From positions 1 to 9,480 of the forward strand of contig DAOSEC010000035.1 of NCBI GenBank assembly GCA_035362935.1: DNA of 9,480 nucleotides, read 5' to 3'. The position numbers were made by a program, and so were the translations under genes. Below the pieces are notes generated by a model that searched no databases, was not told the origin of the DNA, and saw nothing but the letters and a program-made list of their open reading frames with translations. Source of the DNA: DAOSEC01 sp035362935. Its GTDB lineage: Bacteria > Bacillota_I > Bacilli_A > ML615J-28 > CAG-313. Shown here piece after piece: positions 1-6,617 of the stretch; the stretch's first letter is position 1, and every line of letters begins with the position of its first letter.

Positions 1-35
1 TTTTTTTCTGACAATGGTTCGATTCGTATCTCCAT
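1..35 (-). CDS. Start of an unidentified gene, cut by the window edge
   Basis: An ATG at 33-35 opens a minus-strand frame that runs off the left edge. It reads MEIRIEPLSEK. A GGGGTG Shine-Dalgarno-like sequence (44-49) lies eight bases upstream, and GGTGAAGG a little further up. Only about eleven codons are visible, so no family can be assigned. The frame is open, in the direction of every other gene here, and correctly spaced from a ribosome binding site, which makes a real start plausible. It would lie about 90 bases downstream of the EAL gene stop. I see no clear terminator between them, so read-through is possible. Confidence 0.45.
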   Translation of the reverse strand, partial: MEIRIEPLSEK

Positions 36-124
36 ATTCAGAACACCCCGTTTCCTTCACCTTTAGTGTATCATAAAGTAAATGATTCACAAACAAAAAA
101 CAAATTTATGTTGTATTATTTTGA

Positions 125-1771
125 TTAGTTTATGAAAATGGGTTTTTCCTTATACCATTCCATAATTTGATTTTGTTCAAGTGGTCTTGCAAAATAGTAT
201 CCTTGTGCATAATCGCAGTCAAGTTTTGTTAATAAATTCGCTGTCATTTCGTCTTCTACACCTTCAGCGACTGTTTCAAGTCCTAGTTTATGTGCAAGTT
301 TGATTGTTGCCTCAACAATACTACATACACCAGGATTCGTGGCCATTTCTTTGACAAAAAAGCGATCTATCTTTACAATGTGAATCGGAAAACGACTTAA
401 GTAGGACAGAGATGAGTACCCTGTACCAAAATCATCAATCGATAATTTAATCGAAAATTCCTTTAACATTTGAAGAAGTTCTGTGCTTTTTTGAGGATTT
501 TCCATCAAAGCGGATTCTGTAATTTCAAATTCGATTAAATTGGGATTTACTTTGCTTTCTTTTATGATTGAAATCATTTTTTCTACAAAAGTAACATTAT
601 ATAAGTTTTGGGTTGAAATATTAATCGAAACACCTATGTTAAGGTTAGCATCTTGGAAACATTTCACTTGTTGGATTCCTTGGTTTAATACCCATTCGGT
701 TAAGGGGTTGATTAATTGTGTTTCTTCAATCATCGGAATAAAGTCCATTGGTGCAATCGCACCAAGTTTTTCATGATCCCAACGAATGAGTGCTTCTGCA
801 CTGTTTGAAGATTTGGTTTTTAAATGAATTTTTGGTTGATAAACAAGTCTTGTTTGATTTGTTGCTAATGCTTTTGGAAACGATCCTAAGATTTCTAAAT
901 CTTTCATGTTTGGTTCATGTTCTTTGATGTATGTTGCGAATGGTTGATGAATGATTTCTGCGTGTCTTGCTGCTGCATTTGCTTGCTCAATTTTTGTAAC
1001 AAACGGCACTTTTTCAATTGTTGTTCCAATCGCAGTTTTTAAATAAACTGGTATTTGATCAATCATGAATGGATTTTGAAACATCATCGATATTTCTTCT
1101 AAACAAGGTGTAATCGAATCTTCTTTTATGATGATTAATAAACGATTGGAATCGATTTGAATTAACTTCATTTTGCATACCATATGTTTCGTAAGCCGTT
1201 CTTCTACTTGCTTTAGTACACTAATATAGCGATGTTGACCGAGTAAATCAACAATGTTGTTATGATTTAAAACGCGAACAGACACGACATGATCGCTATC
1301 AACGGTTACAAATTCTGTTGATAAATTATGTTTTGGATCAAGTGATTGAAGGGTTGGTAGTTTTGATACTGCATCGTGGGTAAGAAGACCAATAATTTCC
1401 TTCGTGCTTTCTTTAAAGTTTTTAAAGAAGAATCCAGCAATTCCACCAACAATCACAAAGAAGACTAACCGGTATATCCAGTTTGATAGCATTTGCATTT
1501 CACCAGTTACAATATCCATCGGCATAAAAGGACCTAATAACAATCCACCTAATAATCCCACAAGTATTCCTCCTCTCATCCCAAAAAATATACTTGCAAT
1601 TACAATCGGAATGTACATTGTGTGTGAATATACAAACCGGTTCCCATTCATAAAGTACACTAATATATAAATTATTGGAAAAAACAATGTAATTACTACT
1701 GCAGTAATTGTTTGTTGTTTTTTATCAATAAACAACATATTTCTAATTTTTACTTTTGTATCGTTCGACAT
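125..1771 (-). CDS. Membrane-bound c-di-GMP phosphodiesterase (4 TM, degenerate GGDEF, EAL)
   Basis: This 548-residue protein is predicted to hydrolyse cyclic di-GMP to pGpG at the cytoplasmic face of the membrane. Residues 22-117 hold about four hydrophobic segments with glycine-rich turns (FFGMRGG, LLGGLLLG), a probable sensory or anchoring module I cannot name. Residues 127-285 look like a GGDEF fold that has lost its signature: the expected GGDEF position reads DSNRLL (207-212), so no cyclase activity is expected. The EAL domain (290-545) appears intact: EAL at 326-328, N384, E416, D446-D447 in DDFGTGYSSL, K467, E503 in EGVE, and Q523 in QGYYFARP, matching the known metal and substrate ligands. 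The ATG start has AGAGGG five bases upstream. The gene appears monocistronic, with its own upstream promoter. Phosphodiesterase activity is inferred from conserved residues; the ligand of the membrane part is unknown. Confidence 0.93.
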   Translation of the reverse strand: MSNDTKVKIRNMLFIDKKQQTITAVVITLFFPIIYILVYFMNGNRFVYSHTMYIPIVIASIFFGMRGGILVGLLGGLLLGPFMPMDIVTGEMQMLSNWIYRLVFFVIVGGIAGFFFKNFKESTKEIIGLLTHDAVSKLPTLQSLDPKHNLSTEFVTVDSDHVVSVRVLNHNNIVDLLGQHRYISVLKQVEERLTKHMVCKMKLIQIDSNRLLIIIKEDSITPCLEEISMMFQNPFMIDQIPVYLKTAIGTTIEKVPFVTKIEQANAAARHAEIIHQPFATYIKEHEPNMKDLEILGSFPKALATNQTRLVYQPKIHLKTKSSNSAEALIRWDHEKLGAIAPMDFIPMIEETQLINPLTEWVLNQGIQQVKCFQDANLNIGVSINISTQNLYNVTFVEKMISIIKESKVNPNLIEFEITESALMENPQKSTELLQMLKEFSIKLSIDDFGTGYSSLSYLSRFPIHIVKIDRFFVKEMATNPGVCSIVEATIKLAHKLGLETVAEGVEDEMTANLLTKLDCDYAQGYYFARPLEQNQIMEWYKEKPIFIN

Positions 1772-1844
1772 GGTATCCCTCTTTTCAAAAATGATGTCAA
1801 TGCCCTAACTTGTTCATATCGTATCAACATTTTTTCACATTACC

Positions 1845-1853
1845 ATTATAACA
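1845..1853 (-). promoter_or_regulatory. Extended -10 promoter for the EAL gene
   Basis: On the minus strand this reads TGTTATAAT, a perfect extended -10 (TGnTATAAT). At the usual 16-17 base distance there is no good -35; a TTGATA (1872-1877) sits too far up, 21 bases away. Predicted transcription would begin near 1838 and give a leader of about 65 bases. Extended -10 promoters can work without a -35, often with an activator. Confidence 0.55.
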
Positions 1854-1882
1854 TAGCACTTGGCAATACCCTATCAACTACA

Positions 1883-1966
1883 AATGTGTAAATGGGTTCA
1901 AAAACCTGTATTAAAGTATGTCTATAACCCCCTCTTTACACAATAACTAGTTGTATAATGTGTAAA
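1883..1966. repeat. Three TGTGTAAA/TTTACACA elements upstream of the EAL gene
   Basis: AATGTGTAAA occurs at 1883-1892 and again at 1957-1966. The complementary TTTACACA is at 1935-1942. The last two form an inverted pair around a central AACTAGTT palindrome (1945-1952). All three lie upstream of the extended -10 box of the phosphodiesterase gene, where activator or repressor sites would be expected. The region 1772-1991 is otherwise non-coding. In AT-rich DNA short matches can arise by chance, so an operator role is only a suggestion. Confidence 0.3.
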
Positions 1967-1980
1967 AATTTCTAAAAAGA

Positions 1981-2002
1981 AAAAACAGCATCTAGCTGTT
2001 TT
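1981..2002 (-). terminator. Intrinsic terminator of ysxC/engB
   Basis: On the minus strand AAAACAGC (2002-1995), loop TAGAT, then GCTGTTTT (1989-1982) form an eight-base-pair stem running into a T-rich tail (1985-1972). The gene's TAG stop (1992-1994) forms part of the loop, so the terminator overlaps the last codons. Confidence 0.75.
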
Positions 2003-2585
2003 GATTCATCTCTATTTCAAGTTGTTGGTGAACCAAATCGACTCCAAGTTTCGTTTCACTTGAGTATGGAATAAACACATCATCATTTGCCATCTTAAGT
2101 TTGATTTTTATTGCTTTGACATGCTTTGCAATCAATGTTTTCCCAATTTTATCTGCTTTGGTCGCAACTACAACTACTTTTAGATTGTAATGTTTTAAAA
2201 ATTGGTACATCAAACAATCATCTGTAGATGGATCGTGTCTCAAATCGACAAGTAAAAAAGCACATTTTAGTGTTTGTCTAGATAATAGATAGGTTTCAAT
2301 CATCTTACCAAAGGCAACCTTCTGCTCTTTACTAGCAACTGCGTATCCATATCCTGGGACATCGACAAATAAACATTCATTATTCACATTATAAAAATTA
2401 AGTGTTTGTGTTTTCCCTGGTTTTGCTGAGGTTCGTGCGATATTCTTTCGGTTTAAAATCGTGTTGATAAATGTGCTTTTCCCAACGTTTGATCGTCCCA
2501 AAAAGACAAACTCTGGGAGTAAGTCATTCGGGTAGTGTGCGGGATCAGTTCCACTTTTTAAAAACTCTGCTGACCTAATTATCAT
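1992..2585 (-). CDS. ysxC: Ribosome-biogenesis GTP-binding protein YsxC/EngB
   Basis: This 197-residue protein belongs to the EngB/YihA/YsxC family of TRAFAC GTPases, which act in late assembly of the 50S ribosomal subunit and are essential in Bacillus. GTPase motifs appear in order: G1 GRSNVGKS (30-37), a G2 region GKTQTLNFY (57-65) with the switch threonines, G3 DVPG (75-78) followed by the family-typical YGYA, G4 TKAD (142-145) and G5 SSETKLG (175-181). Length is normal for the family (about 195-200). The ATG start follows AGAGGTG six bases upstream. It has its own promoter behind the rnpB terminator and its own terminator, so it is probably a single-gene unit. In Bacillus ysxC usually follows lon; here its upstream neighbour is rnpB. 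Confidence 0.96.
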   Translation of the reverse strand: MIIRSAEFLKSGTDPAHYPNDLLPEFVFLGRSNVGKSTFINTILNRKNIARTSAKPGKTQTLNFYNVNNECLFVDVPGYGYAVASKEQKVAFGKMIETYLLSRQTLKCAFLLVDLRHDPSTDDCLMYQFLKHYNLKVVVVATKADKIGKTLIAKHVKAIKIKLKMANDDVFIPYSSETKLGVDLVHQQLEIEMNQNS

Positions 2586-2604
2586 TCATTTCACCTCTAT
2601 CATC

Positions 2605-2632
2605 ATTTTATCATACATTTGTCTTTTTACAA
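2605..2632 (-). promoter_or_regulatory. Promoter of ysxC/engB
   Basis: Minus strand: TTGTAA (2632-2627), a 16-base spacer, then TAAAAT (2610-2605) preceded by TGA, an extended -10. Predicted initiation near 2598 falls at the edge of the AGAGGTG ribosome binding site, so the leader would be very short. It lies just past the rnpB terminator, which fits a separate transcription unit. Confidence 0.5.
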
Positions 2633-2636
2633 AAGA

Positions 2637-2667
2637 AAAAAGTGGCGAGTTTTCTTCGCCACTTTTT
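2637..2667 (-). terminator. Intrinsic terminator after rnpB
   Basis: AGTGGCGA (2641-2648) and TCGCCACT (2656-2663) form a strong stem, extended by flanking A and T runs to about 12 base pairs, with a seven-base loop. On the minus strand it runs into TTTTTCTTTT (2640-2631). It lies about 10 bases past the end of the RNase P RNA. The A/T flanks would let it work in both directions, but no plus-strand gene is apparent. Confidence 0.88.
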
Positions 2668-2675
2668 CAAGTAAC

Positions 2676-3038
2676 ATGTATTCTATAAGCCATGTTCTGT
2701 ACTTCCTATATAAATAAGAAGTGGTAATCATTTATCTCAAGGTTACCCTTGCTTCGAACTCGTTTGATTCCTTGTTCAAAGTGCCCCTACCAAAATTTGG
2801 GTTTCTAGCTTGAGGGGTTTACCCGTTCCACCTCTACTATTTCTAGTAGAAATCGTCACTGTGGCACCTTAGGGGATTGGTCCATATCCATAAGGACTTA
2901 GGATGTCTTCCCGCCGTCAGCCGTTACACTGCCCTAACTACGATAACGTTAGGCACAAACACTACTGGCATCTCAGCCAGTGCTAGCATGGACTTTCCTA
3001 ACGCAGCATCTTACAACTACGCTCGATTACCCGAATAC
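2676..3038 (-). ncRNA. rnpB: RNase P RNA, type B (catalytic subunit)
   Basis: This is the ribozyme subunit of RNase P, which cleaves the 5' leader from pre-tRNAs. Read on the minus strand it matches the Bacillus subtilis type-B RNA throughout: CGGGTAATCG near the 5' end, AGGAAAGTCCATGCTAGCAC, GAGATGCC, TGTTTGTGCCTAA, GGGCAGTG, GGCTGACGGC, GTGCCACAGTGACGA, the hairpin CTAGAAATAG with GTGGAACG, GTAAACCCC, GAAACCCAAATTTTGG (type-B signature region), and ACAGAACATGGCTTAT near the 3' end. The ends are set by helix P1: GTATTC (3038-3033) pairs with GAATAC (2683-2678). A length of about 363 is slightly below the roughly 400 of B. subtilis; the region before the 3' conserved block looks shorter. It starts about 38 bases after the pnp stop with its own promoter. 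The open plus-strand frame across it (2877-3119) is not a gene. Confidence 0.97.
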
Positions 3039-3044
3039 ATATTT

Positions 3045-3073
3045 ATTATATCATATTTTGATATCGTTGAAAA
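3045..3073 (-). promoter_or_regulatory. Promoter of rnpB
   Basis: Minus strand: TTTTCA (3073-3068), a 17-base spacer, then a perfect TATAAT (3050-3045). Predicted initiation near 3038 coincides with the start of P1 in RNase P RNA. The box lies immediately after the pnp stop codon (3076-3078), with no terminator between, so pnp transcripts could also run through rnpB. Confidence 0.75.
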
Positions 3074-3075
3074 GA

Positions 3076-5187
3076 TTACTCACCTTGAGACATCAAAGCT
3101 TCTTTTCTCGATAAGTTAATGCGACCTTTTTCATCGACTCCTGTCACTTTAACTAAAATTTCATCACCCACAGCAACAACATCACTCGTTTTTTCAACAC
3201 GTTCTTTCGCTAGTTGTGAAATGTGAACAAGTCCATCACATCCATCCCATAATTCAACGAATGCTCCATAGTTTTCAACGCGTAATACTTTACCAGTGTA
3301 CACTTTTCCAACTTCCACTTCACGAACCAAATCTTCAATGATTTTGGCAGCTTTCTCAATCCATTCGGTTTCCGTATGCATTAAGAATACTCTTCCGTCT
3401 TGTTCAATATCAATTTTAATTTCGTTACATTGTTTGATGATTTCTTGAATAATTTTTCCACCAGCTCCAATCACATCGCGAATCTTATCTGGATTAATGC
3501 GAATAATTTTGATTTTTGGTGCGAATTTGCTTAATTCTTTACGTGATGAAGAGATTGTTCCCATCATATGTTCAAGAATCGTCATACGCCCAACATGAGC
3601 AGCAGCAAGTGACTCTTCTAAGATTTGACGGCTTAATCCTCGAATTTTAATGTCCATTTGAAGTGCTGTAATCCCTTTTTTGGTTCCAGCGACTTTAAAG
3701 TCCATATCTCCTAGATGATCTTCCATCCCTTGAATATCAGTTAAAATCGTGTATTGGTCACCTTTGGTAATTAATCCCATCGCTACCCCAGCAACTGGTG
3801 CTTTGATTGGAACCCCAGCAGCCATTAACGCCATTGTACCGGCACAAATTGATGCTTGGGAAGTTGATCCGTTGGATTCTAAGATTTCACTTACAACACG
3901 AATGGTATATGGGAATTCATCTTCAGAAGGGATTACTTGTAATAATGCACGTTCTCCTAATGCCCCATGACCAATTTCACGACGACCTGCTCCACCATAC
4001 CGTCCTGTTTCCCCAACACTAAATGGTGGGAAATTGTAATGTAACATGAATCGTTTTCCTTCGTCTTCCCCCAAACCATCAATGATTTGTTCCTCTCCAA
4101 GTGCACCTAGAGTAACAATTCCTAATGCCTGTGTTTGACCTCGTGTAAAGAGTGCTGACCCATGTGTACGTTCTAAGATGTCAACGCGAGAAGATAATGG
4201 ACGGATTTCATCCACTTTTCTACCATCTGGTCGTACCTTATCTTCTGTAATTAAGCGTCTAACTTCTTCTTTGACAATATTATCTAATACTTCTTTTACT
4301 TGTCTAATTTTAAGTTCAACTTCTTCGTCTTGTTTTAACACTACTTCAAAGTGTGCTACCACTTTGTCATTGATTTCATCAATCGCATGGTATCTACCAA
4401 GTTTATCTTCGATACGTACTGCTTTGATCAAATCAGCTTCTGCCATTTGACGAACGGAATTGTTAATGTCTTGATCTACTTCATAAAGTTCAATCGCTAA
4501 TTTTGGTTTTCCAATTTTATTTGCAACTTCGATTTGGAAGTCACAAAGACGTTTGATTTCATCATGACCAAACATGATTGCCTCAAGCATATCAGCTTCG
4601 CTTACTTCTTTGGAAGCAGATTCAACCATGTTGATTGCTTCTTTTGTTCCAGCAACCACGAGTTCAATGTCACTTCTTGACATTTCTGCCACAGTTGGAT
4701 TAATGATTAACTTTCCATCAACACGACCAACAATCGCTCCAGCGATTGGTCCTTCAAATGGAATATCAGAAATCATCAAGGATAAACTTGACCCTAGCAT
4801 TGCTGCCATTTGGCTCGAATAATCCGCATTTGAACTAAGTACGGTGTCAATCACTTGTACTTCGTTACGGAATCCTTCTGCGAACAATGGACGTAATGTT
4901 CGGTCAATTAATCTTGATGTTAATGTCTCATTTTCCGTTGGACGACCTTCTCGTTTGAAAAATCCACCTGGAATTTTACCTGCTGCATACAGTTTTTCTT
5001 GATATAAGACCATTAGTGGGAAGAAATCTCCACTGGTTGGCTTGGTTGAGGCAACCGCTACAGACAATACTGCAGTGTCTTCATATCGGATTAATACGGC
5101 TCCGTTAGCCTGCTTCGCTAACTCACCTGCTTCGGCGATAAACTTTTTACCGCCATGAACGTATTCAAATACGTGTTTTTCACTCAT
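3076..5187 (-). CDS. pnp: Polyribonucleotide nucleotidyltransferase (PNPase)
   Basis: PNPase is the phosphorolytic 3'-to-5' exoribonuclease that degrades mRNA using phosphate and releases nucleoside diphosphates; it works as a ring-shaped trimer. The 703 residues match the family (B. subtilis about 705). Domain order: first RNase PH domain (about 5-140, with GGFFKREGRPTENE at 74-87), helical domain (about 145-305), second RNase PH domain (about 310-550, RPDGR at 319-323, THGSALFTRGQTQ at 341-353, catalytic D490, D496 and K498 in EDHLGDMDFK), KH domain (about 557-615, GAGGK at 574-578), and S1 domain (about 626-695). The start has AAGGAG nine bases upstream. It follows rpsO by about 80 bases, behind a long stem-loop, with no evident promoter of its own, so it is probably expressed from the rpsO promoter and from truB. 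Confidence 0.98.
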   Translation of the reverse strand: MSEKHVFEYVHGGKKFIAEAGELAKQANGAVLIRYEDTAVLSVAVASTKPTSGDFFPLMVLYQEKLYAAGKIPGGFFKREGRPTENETLTSRLIDRTLRPLFAEGFRNEVQVIDTVLSSNADYSSQMAAMLGSSLSLMISDIPFEGPIAGAIVGRVDGKLIINPTVAEMSRSDIELVVAGTKEAINMVESASKEVSEADMLEAIMFGHDEIKRLCDFQIEVANKIGKPKLAIELYEVDQDINNSVRQMAEADLIKAVRIEDKLGRYHAIDEINDKVVAHFEVVLKQDEEVELKIRQVKEVLDNIVKEEVRRLITEDKVRPDGRKVDEIRPLSSRVDILERTHGSALFTRGQTQALGIVTLGALGEEQIIDGLGEDEGKRFMLHYNFPPFSVGETGRYGGAGRREIGHGALGERALLQVIPSEDEFPYTIRVVSEILESNGSTSQASICAGTMALMAAGVPIKAPVAGVAMGLITKGDQYTILTDIQGMEDHLGDMDFKVAGTKKGITALQMDIKIRGLSRQILEESLAAAHVGRMTILEHMMGTISSSRKELSKFAPKIKIIRINPDKIRDVIGAGGKIIQEIIKQCNEIKIDIEQDGRVFLMHTETEWIEKAAKIIEDLVREVEVGKVYTGKVLRVENYGAFVELWDGCDGLVHISQLAKERVEKTSDVVAVGDEILVKVTGVDEKGRINLSRKEALMSQGE

Positions 5188-5226
5188 CTATTTTCACTCC
5201 TTTAAAACCCTTAGAAAAATCGATTT

Positions 5227-5273
5227 AAATAGTGTGAAAGGGCAACAAGACAGTTGCCCTTTATGCACTATTT
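5227..5273 (-). promoter_or_regulatory. Long stem-loop over the rpsO stop codon (processing site or weak terminator)
   Basis: Two nested perfect arms are visible. Inner: AAAGGGCAAC (5237-5246) with GTTGCCCTTT (5253-5262), six-base loop. Outer: AAATAGTG (5227-5234) with CACTATTT (5266-5273). A small internal loop (2 and 3 bases) separates them, for 18 base pairs in total. The outer arm contains the rpsO TAG stop (5268-5270). On the transcribed minus strand the inner stem is followed by CACACTATTT rather than a U tract, so it is not a good terminator. In E. coli the rpsO-pnp interval carries an RNase III site used in pnp autoregulation; a similar role here is inference. Confidence 0.65.
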
Positions 5274-5540
5274 TCTTAAGCCTAATTTGGCAATCAAATC
5301 ACGATAACGTTGTAAATCTGAGTTTTTTAAATAAGTTAATAGATTTCTACGGTGTCCTACTTTTTTAAGTAATCCACGACGTGAATGGAAATCATGACTA
5401 TGAACTTTTAAATGTTCATTCAACTTATTGATTTCAGCTGTTAAAATCGCGATTTGTACTTCAGATGAACCAGTATCACCTTCAGCGCGCGCAAAATCTT
5501 TAATGATAAGCGCTTTTTCGTCTTTTGTTAAGCATGCCAT
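5268..5540 (-). CDS. rpsO: 30S ribosomal protein S15
   Basis: S15 is a primary 16S rRNA-binding protein that binds the central-domain three-way junction and starts platform assembly of the 30S subunit. The 90 residues are close to the usual 88-89. Family blocks are clear: DTGSSEVQIAILT (22-34), then the rRNA-contacting stretch from 41 to 71 containing NEHLKVHSHDFHSRRGLLKK and GHRRNLL, and a C-terminal DLQRYRDLIAKLGLRK. The ATG has a strong GGAGG seven to eight bases upstream. The N-terminus MACLTKDEK has an extra Cys before the usual LTKEEK. It has its own promoter within the truB-ribF-rpsO-pnp cluster and a foldable leader. Confidence 0.98.
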   Translation of the reverse strand: MACLTKDEKALIIKDFARAEGDTGSSEVQIAILTAEINKLNEHLKVHSHDFHSRRGLLKKVGHRRNLLTYLKNSDLQRYRDLIAKLGLRK

Positions 5541-5570
5541 AACATGTTCCTCCTATTCTGATAAAAAGTC

Positions 5571-5620
5571 ACCATAAACCTAGTGATCCGTCGGAAGTAT
5601 CGCTATACTACGTAAATGGT
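5571..5620 (-). promoter_or_regulatory. Foldable leader upstream of rpsO, candidate S15 autoregulatory element
   Basis: In the predicted leader (about 5622-5541) ACCAT (5620-5616) can pair with ATGGT (5575-5571) and enclose two hairpins: AGTAT (5609-5605) with ATACT (5600-5596), loop AGCG; then TCC (5595-5593) with GGA (5589-5587), loop GAC. The result is a small three-way junction shortly before the ribosome binding site. S15 is known to repress its own mRNA in several bacteria, including Geobacillus, by binding leader RNA, often at a junction resembling its rRNA site. The pairings are seen by eye; regulation is inferred. Confidence 0.42.
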
Positions 5621-5628
5621 CATAATAT

Positions 5629-5656
5629 ATTGTACCACAAAATGAAATTTTTGCAA
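5629..5656 (-). promoter_or_regulatory. Promoter of rpsO-pnp
   Basis: Minus strand: TTGCAA (5656-5651), a 16-base spacer, then TACAAT (5634-5629) preceded by TGG, an extended -10. Initiation is predicted near 5622. It lies in the 135-base gap between ribF and rpsO and would allow ribosomal protein output independent of truB-ribF. Confidence 0.68.
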
Positions 5657-5675
5657 GAAAAATCCACTTTTTCTT

Positions 5676-6617
5676 CTACCTGTTGGGTAGTATGTCTTTC
5701 ATTGCCTCAATTGCTTCCATCTTATCTTGATGAATACGTTCAATCAAGTCTTCAATCTTTGGAAACCAAAGTTCATCACGGATTCGATAGACAAAATCGA
5801 CATTGATTTCTTCACCATAAATGTCTTCTTCAAAATCTATAATATGTACTTCTAATCGTAATCTTGTTGTAGTGTTAATCGTTGGATTAAATCCAATGTT
5901 ACATATTCCTAAATACTGTTTGTCGTGAACGGTAACAATCACACCATATACGCCTGATTTAATTTCTTGATAACGTTCAGATAGTTCAATATTGGCTGTT
6001 TTAAACCCCAATGTTCGACCAACTTTTCCGCCTGGTGAAACCGTACCAGCAATCGCGTAATAGCGCCCTAAGATATCTCTTACGGTGGTCACATCGCCTT
6101 TTGACAATAATTCACGAATTAAAGTAGCTCCCATTTTTGCATCTTGAAATAGAATTTCATCTACAACACAAACGGTTACTCCTTGTTTGGTGGAACGTTG
6201 TAAAGTTTCAACATTTCCCATTCCACGATATCCATAACGATAATCAAATCCAGCAACAATCGTATCAACATCGAGTTGATTGATGTAGTTATCTAAAAAT
6301 TCGTTTGGTAACATCGATGCTACTTCTAAGGTAAAATGAATGATAATCATAAAGTCAATACCAAGTTCAGACAAAATTGAAATCTTTTTTTCAAGTGGGG
6401 TAATGTATGTATTCTCGATTCGTTTTCCTAACACATAGTCTGGATGGGGATCAAACGTAACGATACAAGAAGCCTTTTGCTTCTCTTTTGCTATTTCTTT
6501 TACCTTACCAATGATTGTTAGATGCGCTTTATGTAACCCATCAAATTGACCAATTCCGATGACCATTTGTGGTAGTACAGGAATGTGATCTCCATGCATC
6601 AATCGTATTACTTCCAT
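5676..6617 (-). CDS. ribF: Bifunctional riboflavin kinase / FMN adenylyltransferase (FAD synthetase)
   Basis: RibF phosphorylates riboflavin to FMN and adenylylates FMN to FAD in the cytoplasm. The 313 residues fit the family. The N-terminal adenylyltransferase (about 15-180) shows GQFDGLHKAH (23-32, usual GxFDGVHxGH), FDPHPD (55-60), GFDYRYGYRGMGN (123-135) and ATLIREL (164-170). The C-terminal kinase (about 183-310) shows GRTLGFKTANI (200-210), GVYGV (222-226), NIGFNPT (240-246) and LEVHIIDFEEDIYGEE (255-270) with the catalytic-type Glu. The usual PTAN motif reads KTAN (206-209): the Thr and Asn are kept but Pro is replaced by Lys. The ATG overlaps the end of truB by 10 bases (ATGGAAGTAA) with only a weak AAGGCGG upstream, so translation is probably coupled to truB. 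No flavin riboswitch is seen; the gene rides in the truB unit. Confidence 0.95.
   Translation of the reverse strand: MEVIRLMHGDHIPVLPQMVIGIGQFDGLHKAHLTIIGKVKEIAKEKQKASCIVTFDPHPDYVLGKRIENTYITPLEKKISILSELGIDFMIIIHFTLEVASMLPNEFLDNYINQLDVDTIVAGFDYRYGYRGMGNVETLQRSTKQGVTVCVVDEILFQDAKMGATLIRELLSKGDVTTVRDILGRYYAIAGTVSPGGKVGRTLGFKTANIELSERYQEIKSGVYGVIVTVHDKQYLGICNIGFNPTINTTTRLRLEVHIIDFEEDIYGEEINVDFVYRIRDELWFPKIEDLIERIHQDKMEAIEAMKDILPNR

Noticed and set aside
2877..3119. Open plus-strand frame of 80 codons opposite rnpB and the end of pnp
   Set aside because: It lies antisense to RNase P RNA and the pnp 3' end, has no ribosome binding site I can see and resembles no protein.
3749..4822. Several plus-strand frames of 71-90 codons inside pnp
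   Set aside because: They are antisense shadows of a full-length, well-conserved PNPase.
5541..5675. FMN riboswitch or T-box near ribF
   Set aside because: None of the conserved blocks of either element is present; ribF is internal to the truB unit and this gap holds the rpsO promoter and leader.
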